A stretch of DNA of 64,000 nucleotides, taken from Adiantum capillus-veneris. Taxonomy: Eukaryota; Streptophyta; Polypodiopsida; Polypodiales; Pteridaceae. Shown in pieces: positions 11,710-22,739 of this stretch. Each line of letters starts with the position of its first letter. Position 1 is the stretch's first letter. The notes under the pieces are model-generated. The model was not told the origin of the DNA. It saw only the letters and a list, made by a program, of their open reading frames with translations, and ran no database searches. The stretch covers positions 18,710,446-18,774,445 of the forward strand of contig CM043969.1 in assembly GCA_014529385.2 (NCBI GenBank). Reading direction: 5' to 3'. A program made the position numbers and the translations under genes.

Positions 11710-12008
11710 TTCCATAGTAGAGTGACAAGCTCTACTTGGTGTTTGGGAGACGTCATCTCCGCAAACTTGATCTAAGCATGCATACTACTTCATTTTTGTG
11801 CACAATAAAGAAAAAGAGAGTCTTATAAGAGAAAAAATTTGTTCATTTTTAACATCTGTACATTTCCTTACTCTAGGGAAGCATTGCAAGCATTGACAAG
11901 GTTTAGGTTATCCTTTAATTGTATGCCTTGCATCCATCTAGCATCTTCAAAAGGATAATTCTTAAACTTAATAAGATATCGTCGGATAGTCTTACCGCCT
12001 CTTAGTAG

Positions 12009-13481
12009 CTAGTCTTCATGTCGGAGAATGGACTTGGACTGTAGCACCTCTTCTTGGTCCTCGATCTCCGGTGGGTCTTCAATAGTTGGTTCTTGAGGTG
12101 GCTCTCCTTCGTAAGGCTTTAGTAGGCTCACATGGAAAGCATTGTGTATGAGCCAATGGTTGGGCAACTTGAGTTGATAGGCCATCTCATTGATTGGCCT
12201 AAGAATTTGGAAGGGACCATAGTACCTTTTTGCTAACTTAGCATAGTACTTTTGGTGTCTCGTAGGATTCTTGCCCGTCGTGTGCCTTAATCGAGCCTTG
12301 GGAAATTTGAGTAAGACCCAATCATTTTCTTTAAAGGCTTTGGATCTTTTGTGCTTGTCAGCAGCAGCATTTTGCCTTTGCTGTGAGATAGCATCCTTAA
12401 TCTTTTGGAAAGATTCTTGTAGGTCTCGGCTATACTCATCTGTAGCGAAGATCTTCCCGTGTACCTTAAGTAGCAAGGGACTTTTTGATCTTCCCTCAAT
12501 TACCTCAAAAGGTGCTTTTCCCGTGGAAGTATGTACAATGTTATTGTAGGCATAATCCACTAAGGGTAAGTACTTCTCCCATTGATCTTTGATCTACTTC
12601 CTTTACATAGGCTTTTAGTAGATCGATAATTGTTAGGTTAGCTATTTCACTTTGGCCATCCATTTGCGGGTGATAGACAGAAGAGAAGTTTAGCCTTGTT
12701 CCTAAATTCTCAAAGAGACCCTTCCAAAAATTACTGGTCATTCTAGGATCTCTATCCGACACTATGGACATTGGCAAGCCATGGTACTTGAAGATTTGTG
12801 AAATGAAGAGGGTTGCCATTTGATGGGCTTTGATAGTCTTTTTGATAGGTATAAAATGAGCTTGTTTACTGAACCTGTCTACTATCGTCCATATTCTCGT
12901 ATTCCCATGGATAGACTTAGGCAATCCAAAGATAAAATCCATGGATATGCTCTCCCATGGTGAATTAGGGACTGGCAAAGGTTGAAGCAATCCAGGTTGC
13001 TTCCCTCTATCAAACTTCGTCTTTTGGCATACCACACATTTAGAAACATACTCTTGTATGTTTGCTTTCATGGTAGGCCAATAGAAATATGTTTCAATCC
13101 CCTCTGGGTAGACTGAATCTCTCTATGCCCTGCATAAGGAGGATCATGAGATTCATACACTACTTTCTCACGTAGTGAGCTACTAACACATAGTCTATTG
13201 CCGTAGAGAAGATAACCATCTTGTAAAGTAAATGGTTCCTCTTTCTTCCCTAGTGCAAGGGCTGAAATCACATCTCTAAAATCGGGATCAATAGTATACT
13301 CATCTATCATAGAAGATAGAGCATTGTGAGTTGCTATCGAAACTGCATTCACTCTCGGCCATCTTGAGAGTGCATCGGCTACTTGATTATGCTTGCCAGC
13401 AATGTGAGCAATATGAAAATGAAATTGCGAAAGAAAGTTTGCCCACCTCATTTGTTTGTCGGAGAGCTTGGTCTGCGTCAT
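12009..13481 (-). pseudogene. Chromovirus integrase with chromodomain, plus RNase H end (A)
   Basis: On the minus strand, from right to left: the end of RNase H (QTKLSDKQMRWANFLSQ near 13430-13480), the zinc-binding integrase N-terminus, and the catalytic core (SMDFIFGLPK with the first Asp; SIVSDRDPRM with the second; then a QMDGQSEI stretch carrying the Glu). The C-terminal domain follows (KYYAKLAKRYYGPFQILRPI) and leads into a chromodomain after 12060. The protein is split over at least three frames (breaks near 13070 and 12550), and the N-terminal HHCC part is damaged, so it cannot be made whole. It is closely related to the B integrase. Confidence 0.85.
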
Positions 13482-13829
13482 GAAGTACTTTAGACTTTGG
13501 TGATCCGTTTGCTCATACGTGGCTCCTATACATGAAGAAAAAACTCAACTAAGAAAAACACATCCATGTCAACGAGCTAGCAACACGCTAATCAAGTGGA
13601 TAAAAAAGTCATGCCAAAAACAACAATCCAAGAGCAAACAAACAGTAACTTTTCATAGCCAGCCAAACCACAAAGGGAAAGTGCTAGAATGCAACCTTGC
13701 TGAGGATAGCAACGATAGTGATGATTCTTATGACATTCCCTACCAGCAACTTGGGTCATCACCATCACTAGCTGCTTCCATAACAACCAAAGAAGGCCAA
13801 AATAAAAGGACAACAAGTTAGAACCAAAA

Positions 13830-14370
13830 AGTTCAACAAATCTGGAGACCAAAGAGCCAGATTGACCAAAAGTAGGTATGGATCAAGAAGAAAAATATTT
13901 TTGATGAAACATTACAAGGTCCAATTCTAGCAGAAAAACAGTTAAAGCTTGCAAGACATCTAAGAAAATCACAAAGTCATAAGTTTTCGCAACTCAAATT
14001 TTGGATTCCAAAGAAGTTGACTCAAGCACAAAGAGATCAAGAGTTCATTTGGATTCCAAAACGGTTAAATTGTCAACTCCCAAAGTATCAACTCCTAAAA
14101 TCTGAATCTTGTCGCCAACCAAGAGTACAAGGGTTGAAGCAAAGACCACCAAAGACTCACACAGACACAAGGTGGATCGCAAATAAGTCTCTTCAAACAC
14201 AAACAAAGCAAGGACAAGTATGGGTTCCCAAACGAGTATCACGAAACAGCCAGTCATCAAACAAATGGCTCCCAAAGGATATCAATACACTGTTGTCACT
14301 GCACCGCCGCTTGAATTCTTTCAATTCATCCTACGGTTATAGTACACTTAGAAAAGAGAACCCACTCTGA
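13830..14370 (+). pseudogene. Trp-x-Pro-Lys repeat coding region in element D
   Basis: The plus strand carries a broken frame with recurring motifs: QIWRPK and VWIKKK near 13850-13900, then LKFWIPKKL, FIWIPKRL, QVWVPKRV and NKWLPKD between about 13995 and 14280, separated by Gln/Ser/Lys-rich spacers. The longest clean frame is 14017-14370. Similar motifs (TWRWIPKRL and QIWVPKLKL) occur at the end of the gag-protease frame of element H at 51860-51930. W-x-P-K words of this kind also occur in linkers of some plant copia polyproteins, from memory of the family. The function is not known to me. Confidence 0.5.
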
Positions 14371-16005
14371 GGAACAATGCCAAATACGATAGCCAACCAC
14401 AAGGTTAAAATGGATCCCAAAGAAGCATCAAATAGTTAAGTAGGCCTTCAAAAAATCTCTACAACCTTCAATCAAGGAAATGACATAGGAGCTTCAAAGA
14501 ACATCACAAATAAGAAGCCTCGCCAGCAAATGCCAATAACCAAATTGCTTATACCCACATCTTGCACATCATAAATTTTTCCATGCATTGACTGTGTATG
14601 CATATTAGGGCTACATTACAAGGCCTGAATAGGAAAAAAATTTAATTGCCCAAGCACGGAACATACCCTTGGTGATACCCTGTCGTCAAGGAGGACTCCA
14701 AAAAAGAGGGAGGGAGGCATTCTAAATGCCGACCTAATATTATGAATATTAGAGGGCAATGTTTTGTGAGTTGTATTGAATTTTTGCGTTTGATTGTGAT
14801 GAATTTTTGACAATATTTAGAGTATATGCCCTCATAGTAGCGTTACAAGAGGAGTACGGGAACAAAAGCCATACATGAGCCCCTAGGGACATGTGTATAG
14901 TGTACATAGCATTTAGAATTCTATTAACTTGATTTTGCTTTTTTAGTTGAGTTGATTTTTGGTTTTATTTTGTTATTTTTTAGATTCTAATTTTTTTAAT
15001 AAAAAAATCCATAATCCAGATGAAGAAAAGACTAAAGAGATGCCGCACCGTACAAAACAAAGAAGGTACAGGACAATGAGGAACTTCAGGAGGTATGCCA
15101 CAAAAGCCATATGCACAATGGGTAATGTCAAAGGTAAGAAAATAATGTTGATCATCCTTCAACAACAATGTAAGGCCAAAAATGACTAAAAATGGTCATC
15201 CAACTCTGGGGTGGCCTACAAGGACAAAGGAAGTTGGTGATGCGACTAAGCGGAAGCACCCATCAAGTGTAAAGTTTCCTATCAGACACTTCATGCACCC
15301 ACAAGGCCGTGTACAAGAAGTAGATCTTTATACCGTAATTCTTCTATCTTATATGTGACTTAATGAAGCCTAACAAACAAAAGGGCCTAATAGTACTGAC
15401 AAGAAAAAAAAGGGTATAAATGACAATTCGGTCATTTATTGTGATAGATGTCTATAGGAGCAACCAGGGATCAAGCCGAATTTTGGGTATCATCATTGGT
15501 TCTACATGTGTTTAGCAGCTAGAAGGTGCCAGAGATACCCATCAGTCATTTTTGAGACTAACGTCCAAAAAGTGCCAAATACAAGTCCAAATCAAGCCCA
15601 ACTTTGTCACAAGGCTACAAATAGAGAATACAAGATAAAGGTTTTTTTTATAATAAAAAAACCCTAGCTAGCCAAAGATGTAATTTTTTCAAAGTTGAAG
15701 CAATGATAGCCACCTACATATCCTTTACATCATGTATATGAGCTTTGGGGACAAATGTGCAATGATAGCTCGTAGATAGTCATCTATCGCAAATGATGTC
15801 AGATAAGACCCTTTTGAAGCAAGTTACTAACTTGGGGAATTAGCTGGGGTTTGTCAAGCTTTAATTAAGTCATGGTTTAAGTGGAAGTAGTATAATGATT
15901 TACATAGCGCACAAAAGCCAACAATGGCAAATGCAAGTTGGGTCACCTTGTGATGTAGGAACAAAGGAGTCACCAATGAAGAAGATTAGACACAAACGGT
16001 CAACA

Positions 16006-16395
16006 AATCAACAAACCAACCCTTGTAGGGTTACATATTGTGTCCTTGATGAGGTGGATTGAATGCTAGACATGGATTTTGAACCTTAAATCAACAAAAT
16101 TATCGCCTAGATTCGGCCTGACAGACATAATTTGTATTGTAGTGCAACTTGGCCTAAAGAAGTTGAAGATTGTAGAAGTTGTTTATGAGAATCACAAATA
16201 TTCAGAATTGAGAGTTGGAGCAAGTGATGGATGGAGCTTTATCTATCCATGATGACAAGAGTCAAGCTGAATGAGATTGGGTTCTTTCTGAATTTAGATC
16301 TGGCAATAGCCCTATAATGATAGCAACAGATGATGCAACTCGGGGCTTGGATGTGAAGGACATAAAGTTCGTCATCAATTATGACTTTCATTGAT
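16006..16395 (+). pseudogene. DEAD-box RNA helicase fragment (DDX5/DBP2 type), decayed
   Basis: From 16024 the plus strand reads RVTYCVLDEVD, stop, MLDMDFEP, stop, INKIIA, stop, IRPDRHNLYCSATWPKEVE. This is helicase motif II (here DEVD) through motif III (SAT). After a deletion and frame change, 16230-16395 reads ALSIHDDKSQAE, stop, [10 protein letters not shown], then [17 protein letters not shown] and VINYDF, which is motif V of the same helicase class. The order and spacing match the DBP2/DDX5 group of plant RNA helicases, which unwind RNA in the nucleus. About 60-70 codons between the two blocks are mostly lost. All four stops replace expected Arg or Gln codons by one C-to-T change. It lies about 100 bp upstream of the polypurine tract of D. 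A copy made from spliced RNA is plausible, but intron loss was not tested. Confidence 0.8.
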
Positions 16396-16491
16396 CATAG
16401 TTTTTGTTGTGGCTTGGCACAAGACATCAAAACAACAACAAAGACCGCACCGACATCGACAACCAGGTCATGTAGGGACGACATGAATTCT

Positions 16492-16502
16492 GAGGGGGAG
16501 AG
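16492..16502 (+). promoter_or_regulatory. Polypurine tract of element D
   Basis: GAGGGGGAGAG directly precedes the TGTTGCCCCG start of the 3' LTR. It would prime plus-strand DNA synthesis. Confidence 0.75.
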
Positions 16503-17217
16503 TGTTGCCCCGTGGGTCAACAACATGACATAACTCAACAAAGACTTATTTTTTGAAAGTTATGAAATGCTGCAGATTATAGTTAAAAACGTCATTTGTA
16601 ATGAGTAGTTAGTCTAATGTAGAAATCGAGTGCAATGGCACGTGCAGACTATACATACAAATCCATTTCCCCCCTTGAACTCTATTGTAGGTTTAACCTA
16701 TGGTAGCCTTAGTATATAAGATACCTAGGTCATTTTGTAAAAGAACTTTCATCATAATCAAGTTTTAAGCTGCCGTCGACTGTGTGTGAGAGAGGAAGAG
16801 AGAGAACGTGAGCTTCATCCTGGCGCTAGTCCCTGCTCGCTCATCACATTGGAGAACCGACAACACCATTGTGCTAGGCTCCGTGAGAGCTACGTGCCAA
16901 CACCAAGCATTCCACACAAGACGGAGCACGTGTGTCGATGCATTTACAAGCTATTCGTGGCCGTAAGTGTATCAAACGATGCCTGTTTTTTTCCTGCAAG
17001 TAGTCATTAGAATCATGGCGACATGAGCTATGCATATGTACTCATAAACTTCAATTTCGGGCACTTACAAAATTCAGTTCTGTCTTCATACGTGCTTTCT
17101 GCAGATGGGTCTAGAGTGAGGGTTTTGAGTGTAGAGGCTTGGGATAGGTGTATCCTAGTGAGGGGATGGTGTTCCTTGAGTTCTGTACAATTCTGGCATG
17201 ATTTGGTGAGTTTCTTT

Positions 17218-17444
17218 TGTTACCATATACATGTGGTAGTGATGTGTGTGAACACACTAGGACCGCCGGGGCATTTTTTCCCTCTTTAGGAGGTTTTTTC
17301 CCCCGAGCATTGTATATACGCCCATCACTCTAGGTCTATCTATCTTTCCATTGCACACTAAGTAACACACTCTCTATTGTGTGCCTTGAGCTTCCTTCAT
17401 CTTCTCCAAGCTGTGTGTGTTTCTCTGCAATCCTAATTCCAACA
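17218..17444 (+). repeat. 5' LTR of the complete copia element
   Basis: TGTTACCATATACATG...CTAATTCCAACA. It is the same family as LTR J at 111-337. Confidence 0.96.
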
Positions 17445-17446
17445 AT

Positions 17447-17461
17447 TGGTATCAAAGCAGG
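17447..17461 (+). promoter_or_regulatory. Primer-binding site of the copia element
   Basis: TGGTATCAAAGCAGG follows the LTR by two bases. It matches the complement of the plant initiator tRNA-Met 3' end (TGGTATCAGAGC) with one change. Confidence 0.9.
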
Positions 17462-17806
17462 TTGCGTCCTCCCGGGCTTAGTCGCCAGCTGTTCCAGTAC
17501 ACGCCTGCTCACTTTATTCGATTTCAGTGAGCTTTGGCGAGCATTCGCATGTCGACAAATACTTTGAGTAAGCTCGTAGAGCTTGGTCTGCTCAGATTTT
17601 TGATTTGGGCTCATTTCGGCCTCCGTTTCCACTACAGGCAGTATTGCACAGGCTATTTCGTCATTTTGTGCAGAATTTTTGTCAGTGCCATTTTGTGCAT
17701 AACAGGTGCCTTATAGTCTTCTACGGTTTGTGCTATATAGCACGTGTTGTTCCCGCTCCGTTTCTCCTATTTTCGGGCAGTTTTCACATCATGTGCAACA
17801 TTTACC

Positions 17807-18860
17807 ATGGCTGAACAACAACACAGATGTGTTCAAGATGTTTGCTGCTGAGGACAGGTTGGATGGGGACAACTACCCTATGTGGGCTTATATGATGCAA
17901 CATGTTCTTCTGTCAAAGGGCGTCTGGAACATTGTGCAGGGCATTGATGTACGTCTTGGTTCTGAGGATGTAGGCGATGTTGAGGATGTTGCAGGTCTTG
18001 CTGCAAGGATTGCTGCTGTTAGAGTTGTTTTGCCTACGGCAGAACAAGCTCGTTGGGATGTTAAGGATGCGCAGGCTCATGCATTGATTGCGTTATCTGT
18101 GAAGCGCACCATTATTCCTCACATCCGTTCAGCAAAATTTGCAAAACAGGCTTGGGATATTTTGGCTGGTCTTTATGCAAGTCGCAATGAGGCTAAAATT
18201 GCTTTGTTGCGTAAAGAGCTGGAGTCAAAGATTATGCATGAGGAAGATGATATGGACACTTTCCTTGCTAGTGTCAAGGATATCAATGAGCAACTTATTT
18301 CTGCAGGTGAAGTCATTTCAGACAGTTCCCTTGTGCAGACTGTTCTTGATGCCTTACCAGATTCCTATCAGACTTTTGCTAGTACTTGGAGACTGATGAC
18401 CCAAGGAAATCCTGAAGTTGTCAAGTTTGATGCATTATGCACATTGATGTTGCAAGAGTCACTTTCTAGAAAAAACAGGACTAGGCAGCGTGCAGTTGAA
18501 TAGGCTTTTATTGCTTCTCAAAGAAAGGGTGGTAATAGTAATGCAACCACTTCTTATGGTTCTGTTGCGAGTGGCAAAAATTCTGTTCCTAATGCTTCAG
18601 CTGGCAGCAATTCTTATGGAAATTCTGGTGATAAGGGCAAAAATAAGATGCGTTGCCATTATTGTAAAGCAAATGATCACTTGATCAAGTCGTGTCCTAA
18701 GTTGAAGGCCAAAGAGGCTAAGAAGAAAGAGGGTGGTTCCACTGCAAATGCTGGTTCCACTACAAATGCAGCCATTGTTGAGTCTTCAGTAAAAGGAGAC
18801 TGTAATGCTAATGTTGATGCAGAATGGGATTTTAGTGCAGAGTGTACTTACAATCCTACT
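17807..18860 (+). pseudogene. Copia gag with zinc knuckle
   Basis: Gag forms the particle and binds the element RNA. The likely start is ATG at 17807 (MAEQQ), which needs a small frame change to join the main frame reading FKMFAAEDRLDGDNYPMWAY from about 17833. This is the conserved N-terminus of copia gag. The main frame runs to a TAG at 18501-18503 and continues in the same frame beyond it to a CX2CX4HX4C knuckle, CHYCKANDHLIKSC (about 18651-18692). The stop lies between gag core and knuckle where a Gln codon would fit (CAG to TAG), so it is more likely a mutation than programmed read-through. Confidence 0.9.
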
Positions 18861-18879
18861 GTCCATGATGCATGCTTGT

Positions 18880-20285
18880 CAGTTGCTGCAGATTCACATG
18901 TGTGGTATTTCGATAGTGGTGCTACAAAGCACATTACCTCACATCGTGAATTATTTACCTCTCTCGAGTCTGTCCCTCATGGGAATTCAGTCACATGGGA
19001 GTTGGAAAAATTGTGCTCACTGCTGCTGCTAATGGCAGTTCCTTCACTCTTGTTGATGCACTTTATGTACCTGAGATCAAGAAGAATCTCTTGTCTGTAT
19101 CCGCACTTGCTAGACTTGGACTTGTAGTCAAATTTGTGGATGACAGATGTACAGTTCATGATCTCAGTTTTGGTGATGAAATTGTTGCATCTGGTCTTTT
19201 GTGCCGTGGGCTGTATAAGCTCACTTTGTATGACAAGTGTGGACAAAATTTTGCAAATGCTGTTGCAGATTCAAGGGCTATTTCAGATGCAAAACTTTGG
19301 CATGCACGTTTTGGTCATCTGAATTTTGCCAGTTTGCTGCGTTTGCAGAAATCTGATATGGTTGCTTCTTTGCCGCCTCTTGAAGCACCTATCAAACATG
19401 TTTGTGAAGGCTGTATTTTGGGTGAGATGCAGCGTTCTAAGTTTCCAAAGGATGGTTCAGTTCGGGCCACATGCAAGTTGCAGCTTGTGCATAGTGATGT
19501 TTGTGGGCCCATGCAAACTCCGTCCTTGGGCAATTACCTGTAGTTCGTGACTTTCATTGATGATTACTCCAGGCATGCATGGGTATTTCCGCTTAAAGCG
19601 AAGTCTGAAGTTTTTATGTGCTTCAAACAATTTCTGGCTATGGCTGAAAATGTCTTGAAATGTACTATGGGCACCCTTCGTTCCGATCGAGGGGGGGAGT
19701 ATATGTCTCATGACTTTAATGCATTTCTGGCTAGTCGTGGGATAAAACACCAATGTACAGTGCCTTCTACACCTTAGCAAAATGGTGTTGCTGAGAGGAA
19801 AAACAGGTCACTGACGGAAATGGCATGATGTATGGTCAAAAGTCAAGCTTTACCGCATTCTTTTTGGCTTGAGGCCATCATGTGTGCCACTTATGTACTT
19901 AATAGGTGTCCTACGAAAGCTTTGCAGTCTATTACTCCATATGAAGCATGGCATGATAGAAAGCCTTCTATTGAGCACATGCATGTTTTTGGCTGTTTGG
20001 CATATGCTTTGGTGCCACAAGTGCAGCGCAGAAAATTGGATGATAAGGCTGTCAAATGTATTTTTGTTGGTTATAATGCTGAAAGCAAAGGTTACAGGTT
20101 GTATCATCCGCAAACAAAACGTATTTTGATTTCTCGGGATGTAGTGTTTGTGGAAGATTCTGTTCAGCCCTTGTTGTCATGTACTAGAGACAGTAATGTA
20201 AGCTCACAGGAGATTTATGACACTTTGTTGCCTCTTTTCAGTGGTGGAAATACGAATGTAAGTTCCAATGAGGCAAATGTACAGC
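18880..20285 (+). pseudogene. Copia protease and integrase
   Basis: The aspartic protease active site is seen as WYFDSGATKHI (about 18902-18934). A frame change near 18985-19000 leads into LVDALYVPEIKKNLLSVSAL. The integrase follows: an HHCC zinc domain (LWHARFGHLN ... CEGCILGEMQ, about 19292-19435) and catalytic Asp residues in LVHSDVCGP (~19490) and LRSDRGGEY (~19675). The catalytic Glu lies in NGVAERKNR (~19780). Stops occur at 19541 (TAG), 19775 (TAG) and 19826 (TGA). Each replaces a codon expected to be Gln or Arg. Another frame change near 20283-20290 precedes RT. Confidence 0.92.
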
Positions 20286-20286
20286 C

Positions 20287-22023
20287 ATGGGGGTACATGA
20301 TGTACTTGATGAGGAAAGGGCTAAAAATGAGCAGGCTAGAGGTATGCCAAAATGGCTGGTGCACACTTTGCGTGACAATAAATTGGATGCACCTTTGTCT
20401 AGTCGTAGTCGTTCAGGCTCTCGCCATGCATCTTATGCATCAGATTGTTATGCTTTGGCTGTGTCTAGCTTACATGATGTTGAGGAGCCTCTGTCTTTTG
20501 ATGAAGCACAGAATTCAGAAAATTGGATGGCTCCCATGCAATCAGAATATGATGCATTAATAGAAAATGACACATGGACTTTATGTGATTTGCCTCCTGG
20601 AAAAAAGGCCATTGGTATGAAGTGGGTTTACAAGTTGAAACACAAGCCGGATGGTGAGATTGATCGCCATAAGGCTTGACTTGTTGCAAAGGGTTATGCA
20701 CAACCAAAAGGCATAGATTATGAAGAGACTTTTGCTCCCACTTGTCGTATGACTACTGTGCGTTTTCTATGTGCATTGGCAGCTCATTTTGGTTGGGATG
20801 TACATCAATCAGACATTGTTACTGCTTTCTTGAATGGTGACATATTCGAGGAAGTTTATGTAACGCAGCCTCGCGGTTTTGTCATAAAAGGGCAAGAGGA
20901 CAAAGTGTGCAGATATAAGAAGGCTTTGTATGGGTTGAAGCAATCTCCTCGTGCTTGGTATGAGAAAGCTGACACTCATTTGGTGAAACGAGGCTTTCGT
21001 AACAGTCCAACAGAAAGCACATTGTATGTAAAGCGTGAGGGTGATGTATTTCTCATTGTGGTTCTTTATGTTGATGATTTGCTTATCACTGGACCAAATG
21101 AGAGACATATTGCTGAATTTAAGGCTGATTTGAATGCCACTTTCAAGATGAAAGATTTGGGGCTGTTGCATCATTACTTGGGTATACAGTTTAAGCAGTG
21201 TGATGGTGGTATTGCCTTGTGTCAGAAAAGTTATATAGAGACATTGCTATGTAAGTTTGGACTTGAGGATTGCAAATGTATTGCCACTCCCATGGAAACA
21301 GGTTTGAAGTTGAGTCTACATGATGCTGGCGATCCTGCTGATGTCACTCTTTACCAAACTGCTATTGGCTGCCTCATTTATGTATGCAACACGAGGCCGG
21401 ATATTCAGTTTGCAGTCTCACAGGTCAGCAGATTCATGCATAGCCCAGGGTCTAAGCATTGGCAGGCTGTCAAGAGGATTTTCCGCTACCTTAGTGGCAC
21501 TTTACATCTTGGCTTGTTTTATCCCAAGGGGGGATCATTGCCGCCAGACTTACATGCTTTTTCGGACTCAGATTGGGCTGGTTGTTTTGACACGCGAGTG
21601 TCCACAAGTGGTTTTTGTTTCATGCTTGGCAGTTCATGTATATCATGGTTGAGCAAGAAGCAACCTACTGTGGCCACTTCGATTTGTGAGGCTGAGTACA
21701 TGGCAGTCTTCACAGCTATGGTTGAGTGTGTATGGCTTAGACGCCTTATGGCTGATTTGGGTGTTGGACAGGACACTGCAAACACTATCTACATTGACAG
21801 TCAGAGCGCATTGGCAGTTGCGAGGAACCCAGTTTTTCATGCTCGCACAAAGCACATTGAGGTGCATTGCCATTATGTCAGGGAGAGGCTCTCAGCAAGA
21901 GAGATCAGATTGGCTTATGTGCCAACACAGAACAACCTTGCAGATCTTTTCACAAAGGCATTGTCTCATGAGAAGCTTGAAGCTTTCCGCAAAGCTTTGG
22001 GCTTACTCCCCTTTGTGGACTGA
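20287..22023 (+). pseudogene. Copia reverse transcriptase and RNase H
   Basis: RT copies element RNA to DNA and RNase H removes the RNA. The frame includes MKWVYKLKHKPDGEIDRHKA, a TGA at 20677-20679 (Arg expected before LVAKGYAQ), then an open frame from 20680 to the TGA at 22021-22023. The catalytic box is VVLYVDDLLITG (about 21060-21095). RNase H is seen in FSDSDWAGCFDTRVSTSGF, CEAEYMA and YIDSQSALAVARNP. The last 424 residues (20749-22023) have no stop. The end, 75 bp before the 3' LTR, is normal for copia. Confidence 0.95.
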
Positions 22024-22098
22024 TCATGTCCTCAGGGCATGGCACTTCCGTTTACTCATGTGCCAGCTCTCGTTCACCACATCACTCCAGGGGGGATT

Positions 22099-22325
22099 TG
22101 TTACCATATACATGTGGTAGTGATGTGTGTGAACACACTAGGACCGCCGGGGCATTTTTTCCCTCTTTAGGAGGTTTTTTCCCCCGAGCATTGTATATAC
22201 GCCCATCACTCTAGGGCTATCTATCTTTCCATTGCACACTAAGTAACACACTCTCTATTGTGTGCCTTGAGCTTCCTTCGTCTTCTCCAAGCTGTGTGTG
22301 TTTCTCTGCAACCCTAATTCCAACA
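22099..22325 (+). repeat. 3' LTR of the complete copia element
   Basis: Differs from the 5' LTR at three positions (T/G, A/G and T/C). It is preceded by AGGGGGGATT. Confidence 0.96.
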
Positions 22326-22558
22326 TCTTTATAAAGTTGTGTGCATGTGGGTTGGTGGTGTAGTTGAGAGCAGTGAGACCCTTGATTGTGGTTTATTTGG
22401 CCTTCTAGAGTGTTGTATGTGTGGGATGGTCTCAAACTGACAAGTTAAAGAGATTTCCTATGTGTGCCTATCGTGTCATCTGTGTCCTTGATTGACATTA
22501 TGTTGTTCTAGGTTGTGTTGCATACGCTTTATAGGTGTTGTGATTCACTCCCGCAACA

Positions 22559-22739
22559 TTGGCAATCATATCTAAACCATGAAGGAGCACTTTCTACTAC
22601 CAATCACATTTGAGACTATTAGGCATTCCATCATCCATCTTGGTAAACATATCAAAGCCATTGACATAAGGAATATGACCATCCATCTCATCAACCGTTA
22701 CAAATCAAAATCCCTCTTTCATTATCTTCATAACGTTGA
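22559..22739. other. Short flank between elements D and C
   Basis: About 180 bp that is neither D nor C. It ends CTTTCATTATCTTCATAACGTTGA, the same repeated word found to the right of C at 44580-44760. It is probably the pre-insertion locus of C and part of the gag-like remnant described at 44564-45565. Confidence 0.5.

Larger units (their letters stand above)
9231..13510 (-). mobile_element. Chromovirus remnant A (3' half)
   Basis: This Ty3/gypsy element lies on the minus strand and is close to complete element B. The 3' LTR (9231-11409) is followed by interior sequence encoding the chromodomain-bearing integrase and the start of RNase H. Alignment with B stops at about 13505-13510, inside RNase H, where the unrelated sequence of element D begins. 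Its 5' LTR, gag, protease and RT are therefore missing. It was inserted in the 5' LTR of L (left flank CACCT). Confidence 0.85.
17218..22325 (+). mobile_element. Complete Ty1/copia element
   Basis: The 5108-bp element has 227-bp LTRs (17218-17444, 22099-22325) and a 5-bp target duplication TCTTT (17213-17217 and 22326-22330). It also has a primer-binding site TGGTATCAAAGCAGG (17447-17461, initiator tRNA-Met type) and a polypurine tract AGGGGGGA (22089-22096). The LTRs differ at 3 of 227 positions by my count (about 1.3%), so it is fairly young. Domain order is gag, protease, integrase, RT, RNase H, as in Ty1/copia. The polyprotein has five in-frame stops and at least two or three frameshifts. 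It sits in the LTR of D. Confidence 0.96.
13511..22558 (+). mobile_element. LTR element D, 3' part, with captured helicase fragment
   Basis: A 3' LTR starting TGTTGCCCCGTGGG (16503) and ending CACTCCCGCAACA (22558) is preceded by a polypurine tract, GAGGGGGAGAG (16492-16502). This fixes the element as plus-strand. The LTR is split by a complete copia element (17218-22325). Without it the LTR is about 943 bp. The interior seen here (13511-16502) has a Trp-x-Pro-Lys repeat region near its left end and a degenerate DEAD-box helicase fragment near the right. I see no RT, RNase H or integrase. The 5' LTR and left part are missing, because the sequence joins truncated element A at about 13510. Together these suggest a non-autonomous carrier of a host gene fragment. 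Confidence 0.7.
16503..22558 (+). repeat. 3' LTR of element D, split by the copia insertion
   Basis: The two parts are 16503-17217 and 22331-22558 (22326-22330 is the copia target duplicate). Ends are TGTTGCCCC and CCCGCAACA. A TATATAAG sequence lies at about 16711-16718, a possible promoter. There is no second LTR copy in the window for comparison. Confidence 0.72.

Noticed and set aside
18501-18503. TAG between copia gag and zinc knuckle as a programmed read-through site
   Set aside because: It lies inside gag before the knuckle, not at a gag-pol border. Four other stops of the same C-to-T kind interrupt the element, so decay is the simpler reading.
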